DNA from: Prevotella sp.
GTDB lineage: Bacteria > Bacteroidota > Bacteroidia > Bacteroidales > Bacteroidaceae
Length of the DNA stretch: 64,000 nucleotides
Direction of reading: 5' to 3'
NCBI GenBank assembly: GCA_024697405.1
Contig: JAILFU010000163.1
Location: 1-64,000, forward strand
In this document: positions 17,929 to 27,191 of the stretch, piece after piece
Layout of the letters: each line of letters starts with the position of its first letter
How positions within the stretch are numbered: the first letter of the stretch is position 1
Translations under genes and position numbers: made by a program
The notes under the pieces: generated by a model
Databases searched by the model: none
What the model was told of the DNA's origin: nothing
The model's input: only the letters and a program-made list of their open reading frames with translations

Positions 17929-17934
17929 GTTCTT

Positions 17935-19152
<1,218 letters not shown>

Positions 19153-19157
19153 AACTA

Positions 19158-19907
19158 TTAGTCGTCCTTCGGTATGGGCAGTGCGGCCAGAGCCTCGGCT
19201 GCCGACTTGATGTTGGTGTTGATAGTATCCTCACGTATCTTGCCGTCGCGCAGGTTGATGTTGCGGCTGGCGTATTCGGCAATCTCAGGGTTGTGGGTCA
19301 CGAAGATGATGGTATGTCCCTGGTGGTAGAGCTCCTGGAAGAGGACGAGCATCTCGAAGGAGGTGCGGGTGTCGAGGTTGCCGGTGGCCTCGTCGGCCAG
19401 CAGTACGGCAGGATCGTTGACCAGTGCACGGGCGATGGCCACGCGTTGCATCTGTCCGCCCGACATCTCGTTGCTCTTGTGCATCAGACGGTCGCCCAGT
19501 CCTACAGCCTGCAGGGCCTTGATGGCCTTCTCGCGGCGCTGGGAGGCGGTGTACTCTGAGTTGTACATCAGTGGCAGCTCGACATTCTCCACGGCTGTGG
19601 TCTTCGCCAGCAGGTTGTAGTTCTGGAAGACGAAGCCTATCTTGCGGTTGCGCAGGTGAGCACGTTGCGTCTTCGACATGGTGCGCACGTTGATGCCGTC
19701 GAGGAAGTAGTCGCCACTGGTGGGGGTGTCGAGGCATCCCAGCTGGTTGAGCAGGGTGGACTTGCCGCTGCCCGATGTGCCCTGGATGGTGACGAACTCG
19801 CCCTCGTAGATCTTGAACGACACGCCGCGCAAGGCTTTCACCGTTTCCGAGCCTACCTGGAAGTAGCGCTTCACGTTTTGTAGCTCAATAACAACTTTCT
19901 TTTCCAT
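19158..19907 (-). CDS. ABC transporter ATP-binding protein, MacB/LolD type
   Basis: A cytoplasmic ATPase of 249 residues: Walker A GTSGSGKST, Q-loop FVFQNYNLL, signature MSGGQMQRVAIARAL, Walker B VLLADEATGNLD, H-loop FVTHNPE. The C-terminal 25 residues (NTNIKSAAEALAALPIPKDD) extend beyond the core domain. It starts directly at the adaptor stop and is separated from the permease by 5 bp, so translation is probably coupled. Confidence 0.95.
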   Translation of the reverse strand: MEKKVVIELQNVKRYFQVGSETVKALRGVSFKIYEGEFVTIQGTSGSGKSTLLNQLGCLDTPTSGDYFLDGINVRTMSKTQRAHLRNRKIGFVFQNYNLLAKTTAVENVELPLMYNSEYTASQRREKAIKALQAVGLGDRLMHKSNEMSGGQMQRVAIARALVNDPAVLLADEATGNLDTRTSFEMLVLFQELYHQGHTIIFVTHNPEIAEYASRNINLRDGKIREDTINTNIKSAAEALAALPIPKDD

Positions 19908-21113
19908 TTATCTCCTTGGTTGTTGTTGATTGTTGCCGTTCTGCTGTCGGTTGTTTCCTCTGGGGCGTGGCATGAAGGGGTTCTGAGCCTGCTCGCCAAA
20001 CTGAGGCATCTCGTTGCCTCCGCTGATATTAAAGCCCGTCAGCACCTCGGTGCCTGCCTCTATGCCACCGAGAATTTCGGTGAGCAGTCCGTTGGTGATG
20101 CCTGTCTGTACGGCATGTGCCTTGAAGGTGTTGCCCTCCAGCGTCCACACCTTCATCGGTGCCTCTACGTTCTCAATCTTCTGTTCTTCGTTCAGGATGG
20201 CATCGATGGGCATGAAGCGCAGGGCTTTCGACTGTACAGCCAGCACGTCGTGCTTCTCTAGCGTAAAGATGGTGACGTTGGCCGTCAGTCCGGGCTTCAG
20301 CTTCAGGTCGTTGTTCGGGGCGGAGATGACCACTTCGTAGGTGACGACATTGCTCTCTGTTGTGGCCTGCTGGCGCACCTGTGTCACCTGTCCTTCGAAT
20401 CGGTCTTCGGGGAAGGCATCGACGGTGAACATCACCCGCTGGCCTTCCTTCACGCCGCCGATGTCAGCCTCGTCGATGTCTGCTATGACGCGCATGTCGG
20501 TCAGGTCCTGGGCAATGGTGAACAGCTCGGGAGTATTGAACGAAGCGGCTACCGTCTGGCCTTCCTCCACACTCTTCGAAAGCACCACGCCGTCGATGGG
20601 GCTGGTGATGGTGGCATAGCCCAGATTGGTCTGTGCCCGCTGCACGCTCTGTGCCGAGGTGACCACCTGCTCCTTGGCCTTGAGATACGACAGCTTGGCC
20701 GATTCAAAGTCGTTGGCGCTGACCAGTCCCTTCTCATAGAGCGTCTTGTAGCGGTTGTAGTTGGCCTGCTCATAGTTCATGGTGCTCTGGGCGCTGCTCA
20801 GGTTTGCCTGAGCGGTGCGCAGCTCGCTGGTGAGGTTGGTCTTGTCCAGCTCGGCAATGACCTGTCCTTTCTTCACCACGGAGTTGTAGTCCACATAGAG
20901 GTGGCTGACGATGCCGCTCACCTGTGTGCCTACGGTGACGGAGGTCACTGGCTCGATGGTGCCGGTGGCCGTAATGCTGTTCTGGATAGTGGTCTTCTCG
21001 ACGGTGGCTTTCTCAAACTCCACGGTCTGCTTCTTCTGTCCGCCGGAAAGCAGGAACCAGGCTGCTGCGGCTATGACGACAAGAATAGCGGCGATGATGA
21101 TTGTTTTTTTCAT
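19908..21113 (-). CDS. Efflux periplasmic adaptor (MacA/HlyD family)
   Basis: A 401-residue membrane-fusion protein bridging the inner-membrane ABC unit and the outer-membrane channel. An uncleaved N-terminal anchor (TIIIAAILVVIAAAAWFLL) is followed by a lipoyl/biotinyl half-motif (ITATGTIEPVTSVTVGTQVSG), an alpha-hairpin coiled coil (about residues 95-165), the second lipoyl half (ATITSPIDGVVLSKSVEEGQTV) and beta-barrel domains. The C-terminus is Q/N/R-rich (RQQNGNNQQQPRR), likely disordered. Confidence 0.94.
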   Translation of the reverse strand: MKKTIIIAAILVVIAAAAWFLLSGGQKKQTVEFEKATVEKTTIQNSITATGTIEPVTSVTVGTQVSGIVSHLYVDYNSVVKKGQVIAELDKTNLTSELRTAQANLSSAQSTMNYEQANYNRYKTLYEKGLVSANDFESAKLSYLKAKEQVVTSAQSVQRAQTNLGYATITSPIDGVVLSKSVEEGQTVAASFNTPELFTIAQDLTDMRVIADIDEADIGGVKEGQRVMFTVDAFPEDRFEGQVTQVRQQATTESNVVTYEVVISAPNNDLKLKPGLTANVTIFTLEKHDVLAVQSKALRFMPIDAILNEEQKIENVEAPMKVWTLEGNTFKAHAVQTGITNGLLTEILGGIEAGTEVLTGFNISGGNEMPQFGEQAQNPFMPRPRGNNRQQNGNNQQQPRR

Positions 21114-21116
21114 ATT

Positions 21117-21275
21117 TTCAAGTCCCCTAAGCTAGGGGAATGGGGGTCTGAACGCCCTCGGGGTCCTTTCCCTCGGTTAAATGGTTAATACTATTTTTAT
21201 GATTTCTGTTATTCTCTCTGTTCTTTTAGGGGGAAGGCTTGCCCAGCCCCCCGACACCCCGACTTAGGGGGCTAT
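21117..21275. repeat. Palindromic AGTCCCCTAAG element in the efflux operon
   Basis: The left end contains TCCCCTAAGCTAGGGGA (local hairpin) and the right end CTTAGGGGGCT, which is the inverse of AGTCCCCTAAG with one mismatch, so the roughly 150-bp spacer can fold on itself. The right edge runs over the last codons of the TolC-type gene. Confidence 0.6.
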
Positions 21276-22631
21276 GCTACCGCCATAGAAGCGCAGCAGC
21301 TGCATGTTGAGCAAGGTCATGTATTTGGCCTGCAGCAGGCTCTGCTGTGCCTGCAGCAGCTTGTCCTTTCCGTTCATCAGCTCTACAATGTTTTTCAGTC
21401 CAAGGTTGAACTGCTCCTCCAGCAGGTCGAAGCTGGCCTGCTGGCTGGCCACGCTTTCAGTGGCGGCCTGGAACTTGTGCTGGTTGGTGGTGGCGTCAAT
21501 CCAGAAACCCTCTATGGTCTGGTAGAGCTGCTTCTGCTGATCCTGCAGGTCCAGCTGTGCCTGCTGCTGCTGTATGCGAGCCTTGGCCACGCTGGTCTTG
21601 GTCTGCTTGCCGTCGAAGATGGGTATGCTGAGCGACAGTCCGCCCGACATGTTGACGTTGGTCTTCATCTGGTTGCCCCAGCTGTTGTTGGAGAGCGAGT
21701 TGGTGCTGGTCTGTACGCCTCCCGTCATGCTCAGTGTGGGCAGCCATCCGGCCTTTGCCACGCTGAGGTTGACGTTGGCACTTTCTATGCTCAGCTTCTT
21801 GCTCTCTATCTCCGGGCGTGAGGCCAGCGCATTTTCGTAGGTCTCGCCCAGCGAGGGAATGTCGGCCAGCGCCTGCTCGTCGGTGGAAAGCCCGCTTCCG
21901 GCTGCACCCCAGGGTAGCGGAGCGTCTGTGGCGATGTCGAAGTCGTCGGCAGCCGTCAGCTCCAGCAACTGGCGGAGCTGCAGCTTGTAGTTGGCCAGCT
22001 GGCTCTGCACTTCCACAATATTATATTCGTCGTTAGCCCTTTGTGCCGAGAGCTGGGCCAGGTCGGCCTTCGACATCATGCCCACCTCAACCATTTCCTG
22101 TCCACGCTGCTCGTTCTTCAGGCTTGTTTCCAGCGTGGCCTGGCTCACCTTGATGGCTTCTGCCAGATAGAGACACTGAACGTAGAGCTGGCAGATGCGC
22201 TCCTCAATGCTGTTGGCCTGTTCGGCTACGCTCAGCTCTGCCTGCTGCTCGGTGAGTTCCGATATGCGTACGTTGTTGTGGTTGCGGTTGCCGTTCCACA
22301 CCGTCCACTGTGCATTCAGTCCGTAGCTGCCGTTGTAGGACGTCTTGTTCACCTTGGTATTCACCTGTCCGTTAGTCACGGTGGCTATGCCGTTGTCTTT
22401 CCAGGGCTGGTAGCCTATGCTCTGGTTCGACGAGCCGCTCAGCGTGGGCAGCAGCGCACCCTTCCTGGCCTTCACGTCTTCCTGTGCCGACTGCTGTTGC
22501 AGTCGTGCTTTCTGGAGGGTGATGTTGTGGGCTATGGCATAGCCAATGCAGTCATCCAGCGTCCACTGCTTCTGCGCATGCATCGATAGGACGCAGAGGC
22601 CTAGTAGCGCTGTCATTACTTTCTTCTTCAT
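21264..22631 (-). CDS. TolC-family outer-membrane efflux protein
   Basis: Outer-membrane channel of the tripartite pump. Signal peptide MKKKVMTALLGLCVLSMHA, then WTLDDCIGYAIAHNITLQKARL, the usual TolC N-terminal motif. Two repeated coiled-coil/strand halves follow, the second from about residue 270 with LSIPIFDGKQTKTSVAKARI. The 455-residue length is typical. It is the first gene of the operon, with a -7 box at 22712-22719. Its final residues (GGSIAP) are encoded inside the palindromic spacer element. Confidence 0.95.
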   Translation of the reverse strand: MKKKVMTALLGLCVLSMHAQKQWTLDDCIGYAIAHNITLQKARLQQQSAQEDVKARKGALLPTLSGSSNQSIGYQPWKDNGIATVTNGQVNTKVNKTSYNGSYGLNAQWTVWNGNRNHNNVRISELTEQQAELSVAEQANSIEERICQLYVQCLYLAEAIKVSQATLETSLKNEQRGQEMVEVGMMSKADLAQLSAQRANDEYNIVEVQSQLANYKLQLRQLLELTAADDFDIATDAPLPWGAAGSGLSTDEQALADIPSLGETYENALASRPEIESKKLSIESANVNLSVAKAGWLPTLSMTGGVQTSTNSLSNNSWGNQMKTNVNMSGGLSLSIPIFDGKQTKTSVAKARIQQQQAQLDLQDQQKQLYQTIEGFWIDATTNQHKFQAATESVASQQASFDLLEEQFNLGLKNIVELMNGKDKLLQAQQSLLQAKYMTLLNMQLLRFYGGSIAP

Positions 22632-22711
22632 GTTTAAATGCTGTTTGCTTGTTGTTCTTTTTCTTTTAGGAATGGACGTGCCTAGTGGCAGGATAGTTTA
22701 GTATTCCGCTG

Positions 22712-22719
22712 CAAAATTA
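22712..22719 (-). promoter_or_regulatory. -7 box of the efflux operon
   Basis: The minus strand reads TAATTTTG, about 80 bp before the TolC-type ATG. It is divergent to the aminotransferase promoter 75 bp away. No dedicated regulator gene is adjacent. Confidence 0.5.
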
Positions 22720-22793
22720 ACAAAAATAATGGAAATGTAACAGAAAGAATAGAAAAAAAAGAGGAGAAGACCTTTATTTTATTGAAATTGTTG

Positions 22794-22801
22794 TACCTTT
22801 G
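22794..22801 (+). promoter_or_regulatory. -7 box of the aminotransferase gene
   Basis: TACCTTTG, 28 bp before the ATG at 22829. It overlaps the TTG used as start in the ORF track, which excludes that start. Confidence 0.65.
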
Positions 22802-22828
22802 CAGCCGAATTCCGACATAACTGTCTAT

Positions 22829-24124
22829 ATGCGTAGAATATATTTGTGTCTGGCTCACATGAGTGAGGCAGGATGGGAGCAGAAATACATCAAGGAGGCC
22901 TTCGACACCAACTGGGTGGTGCCCCTTGGACCCAATGTTAATGCCTTTGAGGAGGATTTGCGTCTGTTTGTGACCCAGGATGACCCCGACAGTCACGCCT
23001 GCGGCGGCGACTTGTCCTCGAAGCAGGTGGTGGCCCTTTCGTCGGGTACTGCCGCCGTGCATCTGGCGCTGATAGCCTGCGGCGTGAAGCCCGGCGACGA
23101 GGTGATGGTGCAAGGCTCTACGTTCTGCGCCTCCAGTCATCCTGTCACCTATCTGGGAGCCACACCCGTGTTTGTGGATTCCGAGCCTGACACTTGGAAC
23201 ATAGACCCCGACTTGCTGGAGGAGGCCATCCGCGACCGTATCGCCAAGACGGGCCGCAAGCCGAAGGCCATCATCCCCGTTGCCCTCTACGGCATGCCCT
23301 ACAAGATTGACCGCATCATGGAGATTGCCCGCAAGTACGACATCCCCGTCATTGAGGATGCCGCCGAGGGTTTCGGCTCGCGCTACAAAGGGCAGGTGCT
23401 GGGCACCTTCGGCGACTATGGCGTGCTGAGCTTCAACGGCAACAAGATGATCACCACGTCGGGCGGCGGTGCCCTCATCTGTCCTGACAGGGAGATGTGG
23501 CAGAAGGTGATGTGGCTCGCCACGCAGGCCCGCGAGTCCTATCCCTACTATCAGCATGAGGCCATTGGCTACAACTACCGCATGAGCAATATCTGCGCTG
23601 GCATAGGGCGCGGACAGATGACCGTCGCCAACGACCATATTGCCCATCATCGTCATGTACAGGCGATGTATGAGGAGCTGCTGGCGGGTCTTCCCGGAGT
23701 GACCGTCCACAGCCAGCCTGCCAATGGTGATTATGACTCTAACTACTGGCTCGTCACGCTGACGATGGACGAAAACGTCCGTGTGAAGGGTCAGGAGAAT
23801 GCCTATAAGACGATAGTAACAGGGGCTGTGGGTGGAGCCGCCGGTGTAATCCACACGGCAGACTCGGCCACGACCGACTGCCAGCCTAATGACAATGTGG
23901 AGGCCATGCGTGTAGCCCTCGACCAGGCCGGCATCGAGGCTCGTCCCGTATGGAAGCCCATGCATAAGCAGCCGGTCTACAAGGATGCGCCGGCCTATGT
24001 GAACGGTGTCAGTGAGGCCATCTTCAAGACCGGCCTTTGTCTGCCGGCCGGGCCCTGTGTCTCTGAGGATGACGTGCGGTTTATCGCCCGCTCGTTCAGG
24101 GAGAACATCCTCTTCACTGAGTAG
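22829..24124 (+). CDS. DegT/DnrJ/EryC1/StrS-family PLP aminotransferase
   Basis: A 431-residue sugar aminotransferase of the type acting on UDP- or dTDP-keto sugars for surface glycans. The start MRRIYLCLAHMSEAG is fixed by the promoter. Motifs: DTNWVVPLGPNVNAFE, LSSGTAAVHLAL, VIEDAAEGFGS, the PLP-binding Lys in LSFNGNKMITTSGGG and the YNYRMSNICAGIGRGQ substrate segment. The insert around GAVGGAAGVIH occurs in Bacteroidales relatives as I remember them, so it is not an anomaly. No other glycan-synthesis gene is adjacent, so the sugar is unknown. Confidence 0.92.
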   Translation: MRRIYLCLAHMSEAGWEQKYIKEAFDTNWVVPLGPNVNAFEEDLRLFVTQDDPDSHACGGDLSSKQVVALSSGTAAVHLALIACGVKPGDEVMVQGSTFCASSHPVTYLGATPVFVDSEPDTWNIDPDLLEEAIRDRIAKTGRKPKAIIPVALYGMPYKIDRIMEIARKYDIPVIEDAAEGFGSRYKGQVLGTFGDYGVLSFNGNKMITTSGGGALICPDREMWQKVMWLATQARESYPYYQHEAIGYNYRMSNICAGIGRGQMTVANDHIAHHRHVQAMYEELLAGLPGVTVHSQPANGDYDSNYWLVTLTMDENVRVKGQENAYKTIVTGAVGGAAGVIHTADSATTDCQPNDNVEAMRVALDQAGIEARPVWKPMHKQPVYKDAPAYVNGVSEAIFKTGLCLPAGPCVSEDDVRFIARSFRENILFTE

Positions 24125-24325
24125 TCTTTTCCGTAAGGGTTCTTTTCTTGTTTCTAGCGCGTGCGCGTATAAATGCGCGCGAGAAAAAAGGTGCTACTCG
24201 TGCTACCGAACGTATTAATAGGGTGATTATCAGGTGGTTGTCGGTAGCTATAAGTGTCTTTTTGGCGCTACCGAAGGGGCTACACTGATTTTAACTTGAG
24301 CTACCGGTTTCTCTATCTACTTTGC

Positions 24326-24354
24326 CGTATGTAACATGACAAATGTTACATACG
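24326..24354. repeat. Perfect 12-bp hairpin in element A
   Basis: CGTATGTAACAT, loop GACAA, ATGTTACATACG. A C-C mismatch and then TTTG/CAAA pairing extend the stem. Confidence 0.9.
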
Positions 24355-24383
24355 CCAAAGTGCACGGAGTCAGTTTGCTGGAG

Positions 24384-24425
24384 AATACTGCCGCCGTTTG
24401 GAAAAATACTGCCGCCGTTTGGAAA
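24384..24425. repeat. Two exact 21-bp tandem units
   Basis: Both units read AATACTGCCGCCGTTTGGAA plus A, followed by a degenerate third (AACGGAGGCACCTTTTGGA). The same unit with two or three changes, in the opposite orientation, occurs at 45723-45764. Confidence 0.95.
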
Positions 24426-24593
24426 AACGGAGGCACCTTTTGGATGAATTCTCTAGAGAATTTAAACGCATGCGGCCTGTAGCTACTGCTGTAGCACCAA
24501 AGTAGCTAAAAAAACAGTTATGTGGCTACCGACAAGTGCCTGATTTTCATTATGCTGGCTTCTAAAGTAGCTCGGGTAGCGCCTTTTTTCCGT

Positions 24594-24692
24594 GCCTATA
24601 TTACGCGTGTGCGCGCGAGAAGTGATTCGACAGCCCCGCAACATCGGGCATCTCCAGCGCCTATATTACGCGTGTGCGCGCGAGAAGTGATT
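24594..24692. repeat. 34-bp exact direct repeat with 31-bp spacer
   Basis: Copies at 24594-24627 and 24659-24692 begin GCCTATATTACGCGTG and end CGCGAGAAGTGATT. A related CG-rich string (GCGCGTGCGCGTATAAATG) lies on the other side of element A near 24155. Confidence 0.95.
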
Positions 24693-24915
24693 GGGGCGGG
24701 CTGGAAGCCCTTGCAACGGACGAAAGCCCATTGTAACTGCGTGTGCGGGTGTTGGGGATTCTTCGTTGAGGTTTGGAGTGTTTAGGATGCGTGTCAGGTT
24801 GTGCTCTGCCCAATATGGGCTAACAGACCTTCGCACTGCTCTTCCTGCATAGTTTGGCATGGTTTTTGCAAGGATAAGGTAAAAAGTTGAAATCATATAA
24901 TTAAAAGTAAGAATT

Positions 24916-27006
24916 ATGCAAAAAGGTAACATTGGCGTAACGACTGAGAACATATTCCCGGTCATTAAGAAATTCCTCTACAGCGATCATGAGATTTTCC
25001 TGCGTGAGATGGTGTCGAATGCCATCGACGCCACGCAGAAGTTGAAGACTCTTCAAGAGAAGGGCGATTTCAAAGGCGAACTGGGCGACCTCACCGTGCG
25101 CATCAGCATGGATGCCGACAAGGGCACCATCACCATCAGCGACCGAGGCATCGGCATGACCGAGGAGGAAATCGACAAGTACATCAACCAGATAGCCTTC
25201 TCTGGAGTCACCGACTTCCTGGAGAAGTACAAGGACACGGCCAACAGCATCATCGGCCACTTCGGACTGGGTTTCTACAGCTCGTTCATGGTGTCGAAGA
25301 AGGTGGAGATTGTCACTCGCTCCTATCGTGAGGATGCTAAGACCGTGAAGTGGAGCTGCGACGGCAGCCCTGCCTACGAGATTGACGATGCGTCGGATTA
25401 CATATCCGCCGTAACGGGGACTGCCATTGACCGAGGTACCGACATTATCCTCTACATCGACGACGACAGCAAGGAGTTCCTCGACAAGAGCAAGCTGGAA
25501 GGCCTGCTGAACAAATACTGCAAGTTCCTGCCCGTGGCCATCGCCTTCGGCAAGAAGCAGGAGTGGTCGAGCGACGAGAAGAAAATGGTGGACACCGCCG
25601 AGGACAACATTATTAATAATGTGGAGCCGTTGTGGACGAAGACACCGTCTACGCTGAAGGACGAGGACTACAAGTCGTTCTACCGCACCCTCTATCCCAT
25701 GCACGACGAGCCGCTGTTCTGGATTCACCTGAACGTGGACTATCCCTTCCACCTCACCGGCATCCTCTACTTCCCCCGCATTAAGAATTCGCTGGAGCTG
25801 CAGAAGAACCGCATACAGCTCTATTGCAACCAGGTGTTCGTCACCGACCAGGTAGAAGGCATCGTGCCCGAATTCCTGACGCTGCTGCACGGTGTCATCG
25901 ACTCGCCCGACATCCCGCTGAACGTGAGCCGCAGCTACCTGCAGAGCGACCGCGAGGTGAAGAAGATCTCCACCTATATCACCAAGAAGGTGAGCGACCG
26001 TCTGAAAGCCATCTTCAACGAGGACCGCAAGACTTACGAGCAGAAGTGGGACGACCTGAAGCTCTTCATCAACTACGGCATATTGACCGAGGAGAACTTC
26101 TACGACCGTGCCAAGGACTTCTCACTCTTCAAAGACACCGAGGGAGCCTATTTTACCTTCGACGAGTACCGCAAGCTCATCGAGGCTTCGCAGAAGAACA
26201 AGGACGGAGACCTTGTCTACCTCTATGCCACCGACAAGGATGACCAGTACAGCTATATCAAGGCCGCTCAGGACAAGGGCTACTCCGTGCTGCTCTTCGA
26301 CGGACAGCTCGACGTGCCCTGCATCCAGACGCTGGAGCAGAAATTCGAGAAGTCGCGTTTCACACGCGTGGATGCTGATACCATCGACCACCTCATTCAG
26401 AAGGACGATGCCTCCAAGACAGAGTTGGCAGAGGCCGACCGTGACAATTTGTCAGACATCTTCCGTTCGCAGCTGCCAAAGCTCGACAAGACCGAGTTCC
26501 TGGTCGAGGTCAATGCCCTGGGCGAGACGCAGCGCCCTGTAGTCATCACGCAGAATGAATGGATGCGCCGTATGAAGGAGATGAGCCGCTACCAGAGTGG
26601 GATGAACTTCTACGGACAGATGCCCGACTCCTTCAACTTGGTGCTTAACAGCGACCATCCGTTGCTGAAGCGTGTCCTCGACGATGCCAAACAGTCACTG
26701 ACAGAACCGCTGAAGCCCATAGAGGCAGAGCTGAAGGGACAGCAGGCACGCTTGGCCGCCCTGAACCAGCAGACCGAGAAAAAGAAGCCGGAAGAGATTA
26801 CCCAGGAGCAGAAAGATGACAAGGCTGCCACGCAGAAAGCCATCGACGAGCAGAAGGAGAAGAAGCAACAGCTCATTGCCGGTTTCGCCAAGGACAACGA
26901 CATCGTCCATCAGCTCATCGACCTTGCCCTGCTGCAGAACGGCATGCTGAAGGGTGCCGCCCTTGATGCCTTCCTCCGCCGTTCCATCGATCTTATTAAG
27001 AGGTAG
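24916..27006 (+). CDS. htpG: Molecular chaperone HtpG (Hsp90)
   Basis: A cytoplasmic Hsp90 of 696 residues. The GHKL ATPase N-domain shows FLREMVSNAIDATQKL, ISDRGIGMTEEEI and IGHFGLGFYSSFMV. The middle domain carries the catalytic Arg loop (LNVSRSYLQSDREVKKI), and the C-terminal dimerisation domain follows. Around residues 590-660 the charged Q/K/E-rich segment (QTEKKKPEEITQEQKDD) is longer than in E. coli HtpG and likely a flexible linker. A strong terminator follows, so the gene is probably monocistronic. Confidence 0.97.
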   Translation: MQKGNIGVTTENIFPVIKKFLYSDHEIFLREMVSNAIDATQKLKTLQEKGDFKGELGDLTVRISMDADKGTITISDRGIGMTEEEIDKYINQIAFSGVTDFLEKYKDTANSIIGHFGLGFYSSFMVSKKVEIVTRSYREDAKTVKWSCDGSPAYEIDDASDYISAVTGTAIDRGTDIILYIDDDSKEFLDKSKLEGLLNKYCKFLPVAIAFGKKQEWSSDEKKMVDTAEDNIINNVEPLWTKTPSTLKDEDYKSFYRTLYPMHDEPLFWIHLNVDYPFHLTGILYFPRIKNSLELQKNRIQLYCNQVFVTDQVEGIVPEFLTLLHGVIDSPDIPLNVSRSYLQSDREVKKISTYITKKVSDRLKAIFNEDRKTYEQKWDDLKLFINYGILTEENFYDRAKDFSLFKDTEGAYFTFDEYRKLIEASQKNKDGDLVYLYATDKDDQYSYIKAAQDKGYSVLLFDGQLDVPCIQTLEQKFEKSRFTRVDADTIDHLIQKDDASKTELAEADRDNLSDIFRSQLPKLDKTEFLVEVNALGETQRPVVITQNEWMRRMKEMSRYQSGMNFYGQMPDSFNLVLNSDHPLLKRVLDDAKQSLTEPLKPIEAELKGQQARLAALNQQTEKKKPEEITQEQKDDKAATQKAIDEQKEKKQQLIAGFAKDNDIVHQLIDLALLQNGMLKGAALDAFLRRSIDLIKR

Positions 27007-27025
27007 GAGCTGAGAGTTCGGAGAT

Positions 27026-27080
27026 AAAAGTCAGGAGTTAGGAGCGTCTTTCTAGTTAGCGCTCTTAACTCCTGATTTTT
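27026..27080 (+). terminator. htpG terminator
   Basis: A 21-bp stem from AAAAGTCAGGAGTTAGGAGC to its near inverse (CGCTCTTAACTCCTGATTTT), with two G-U pairs, a 13-nt loop and a T-run. The stem is made of the same GGAGTTAGGAG units seen at 13.6 kb. Confidence 0.8.
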
Positions 27081-27191
27081 ATTGGGGCTGCGGCGAATAC
27101 GCCGCACACCTAACCGCAGAGGGATGGGTAATTTCTGGCTCCTATTTCCTTTTTCTAAACTCCTAACTCTCGCTTGGGGAAAATCAGAAAA

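Larger units (their letters stand above)
24183..24590. repeat. Nested inverted-repeat element A (GGTAGC word, 21-bp units)
   Basis: Arms of 67 bp (24183-24249 and 24524-24590) are imperfect inverse copies. The outer ends GAAAAAAGGTGCTAC and GAAAAAAGGCGCTAC match 14 of 15, and the inner ends share ATCAGG and TTGTCGGTAGC. About a dozen GCTAC/GTAGC words are spread in both orientations. The core holds a hairpin (24326-24354) and two exact 21-bp tandem units (24384-24425) plus a degenerate third. No protein is encoded. Confidence 0.75.
24125..24915. other. Repeat-rich gap between aminotransferase and htpG
   Basis: There are 791 bp with no credible gene; the short ORFs here show no motif or start signal. 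It holds the nested inverted-repeat element (24183-24590), a 34-bp direct repeat (24594-24692), a related CG-rich stretch at 24155-24183, and presumably the htpG promoter near the right end, where I see no clean TAnnTTTG box. Confidence 0.8.

Noticed and set aside
24594-24692. Two 34-bp repeats with a 31-bp spacer as a minimal CRISPR array
   Set aside because: Only two copies, CG-alternating sequence unlike CRISPR repeats, no leader and no cas genes in 64 kb. Treated as a direct repeat of the surrounding element.
24522-24785. 87-aa ORF in the gap before htpG
   Set aside because: It runs through the inverted arm of element A and both 34-bp repeats; composition and repeats explain it, and no start context is seen.
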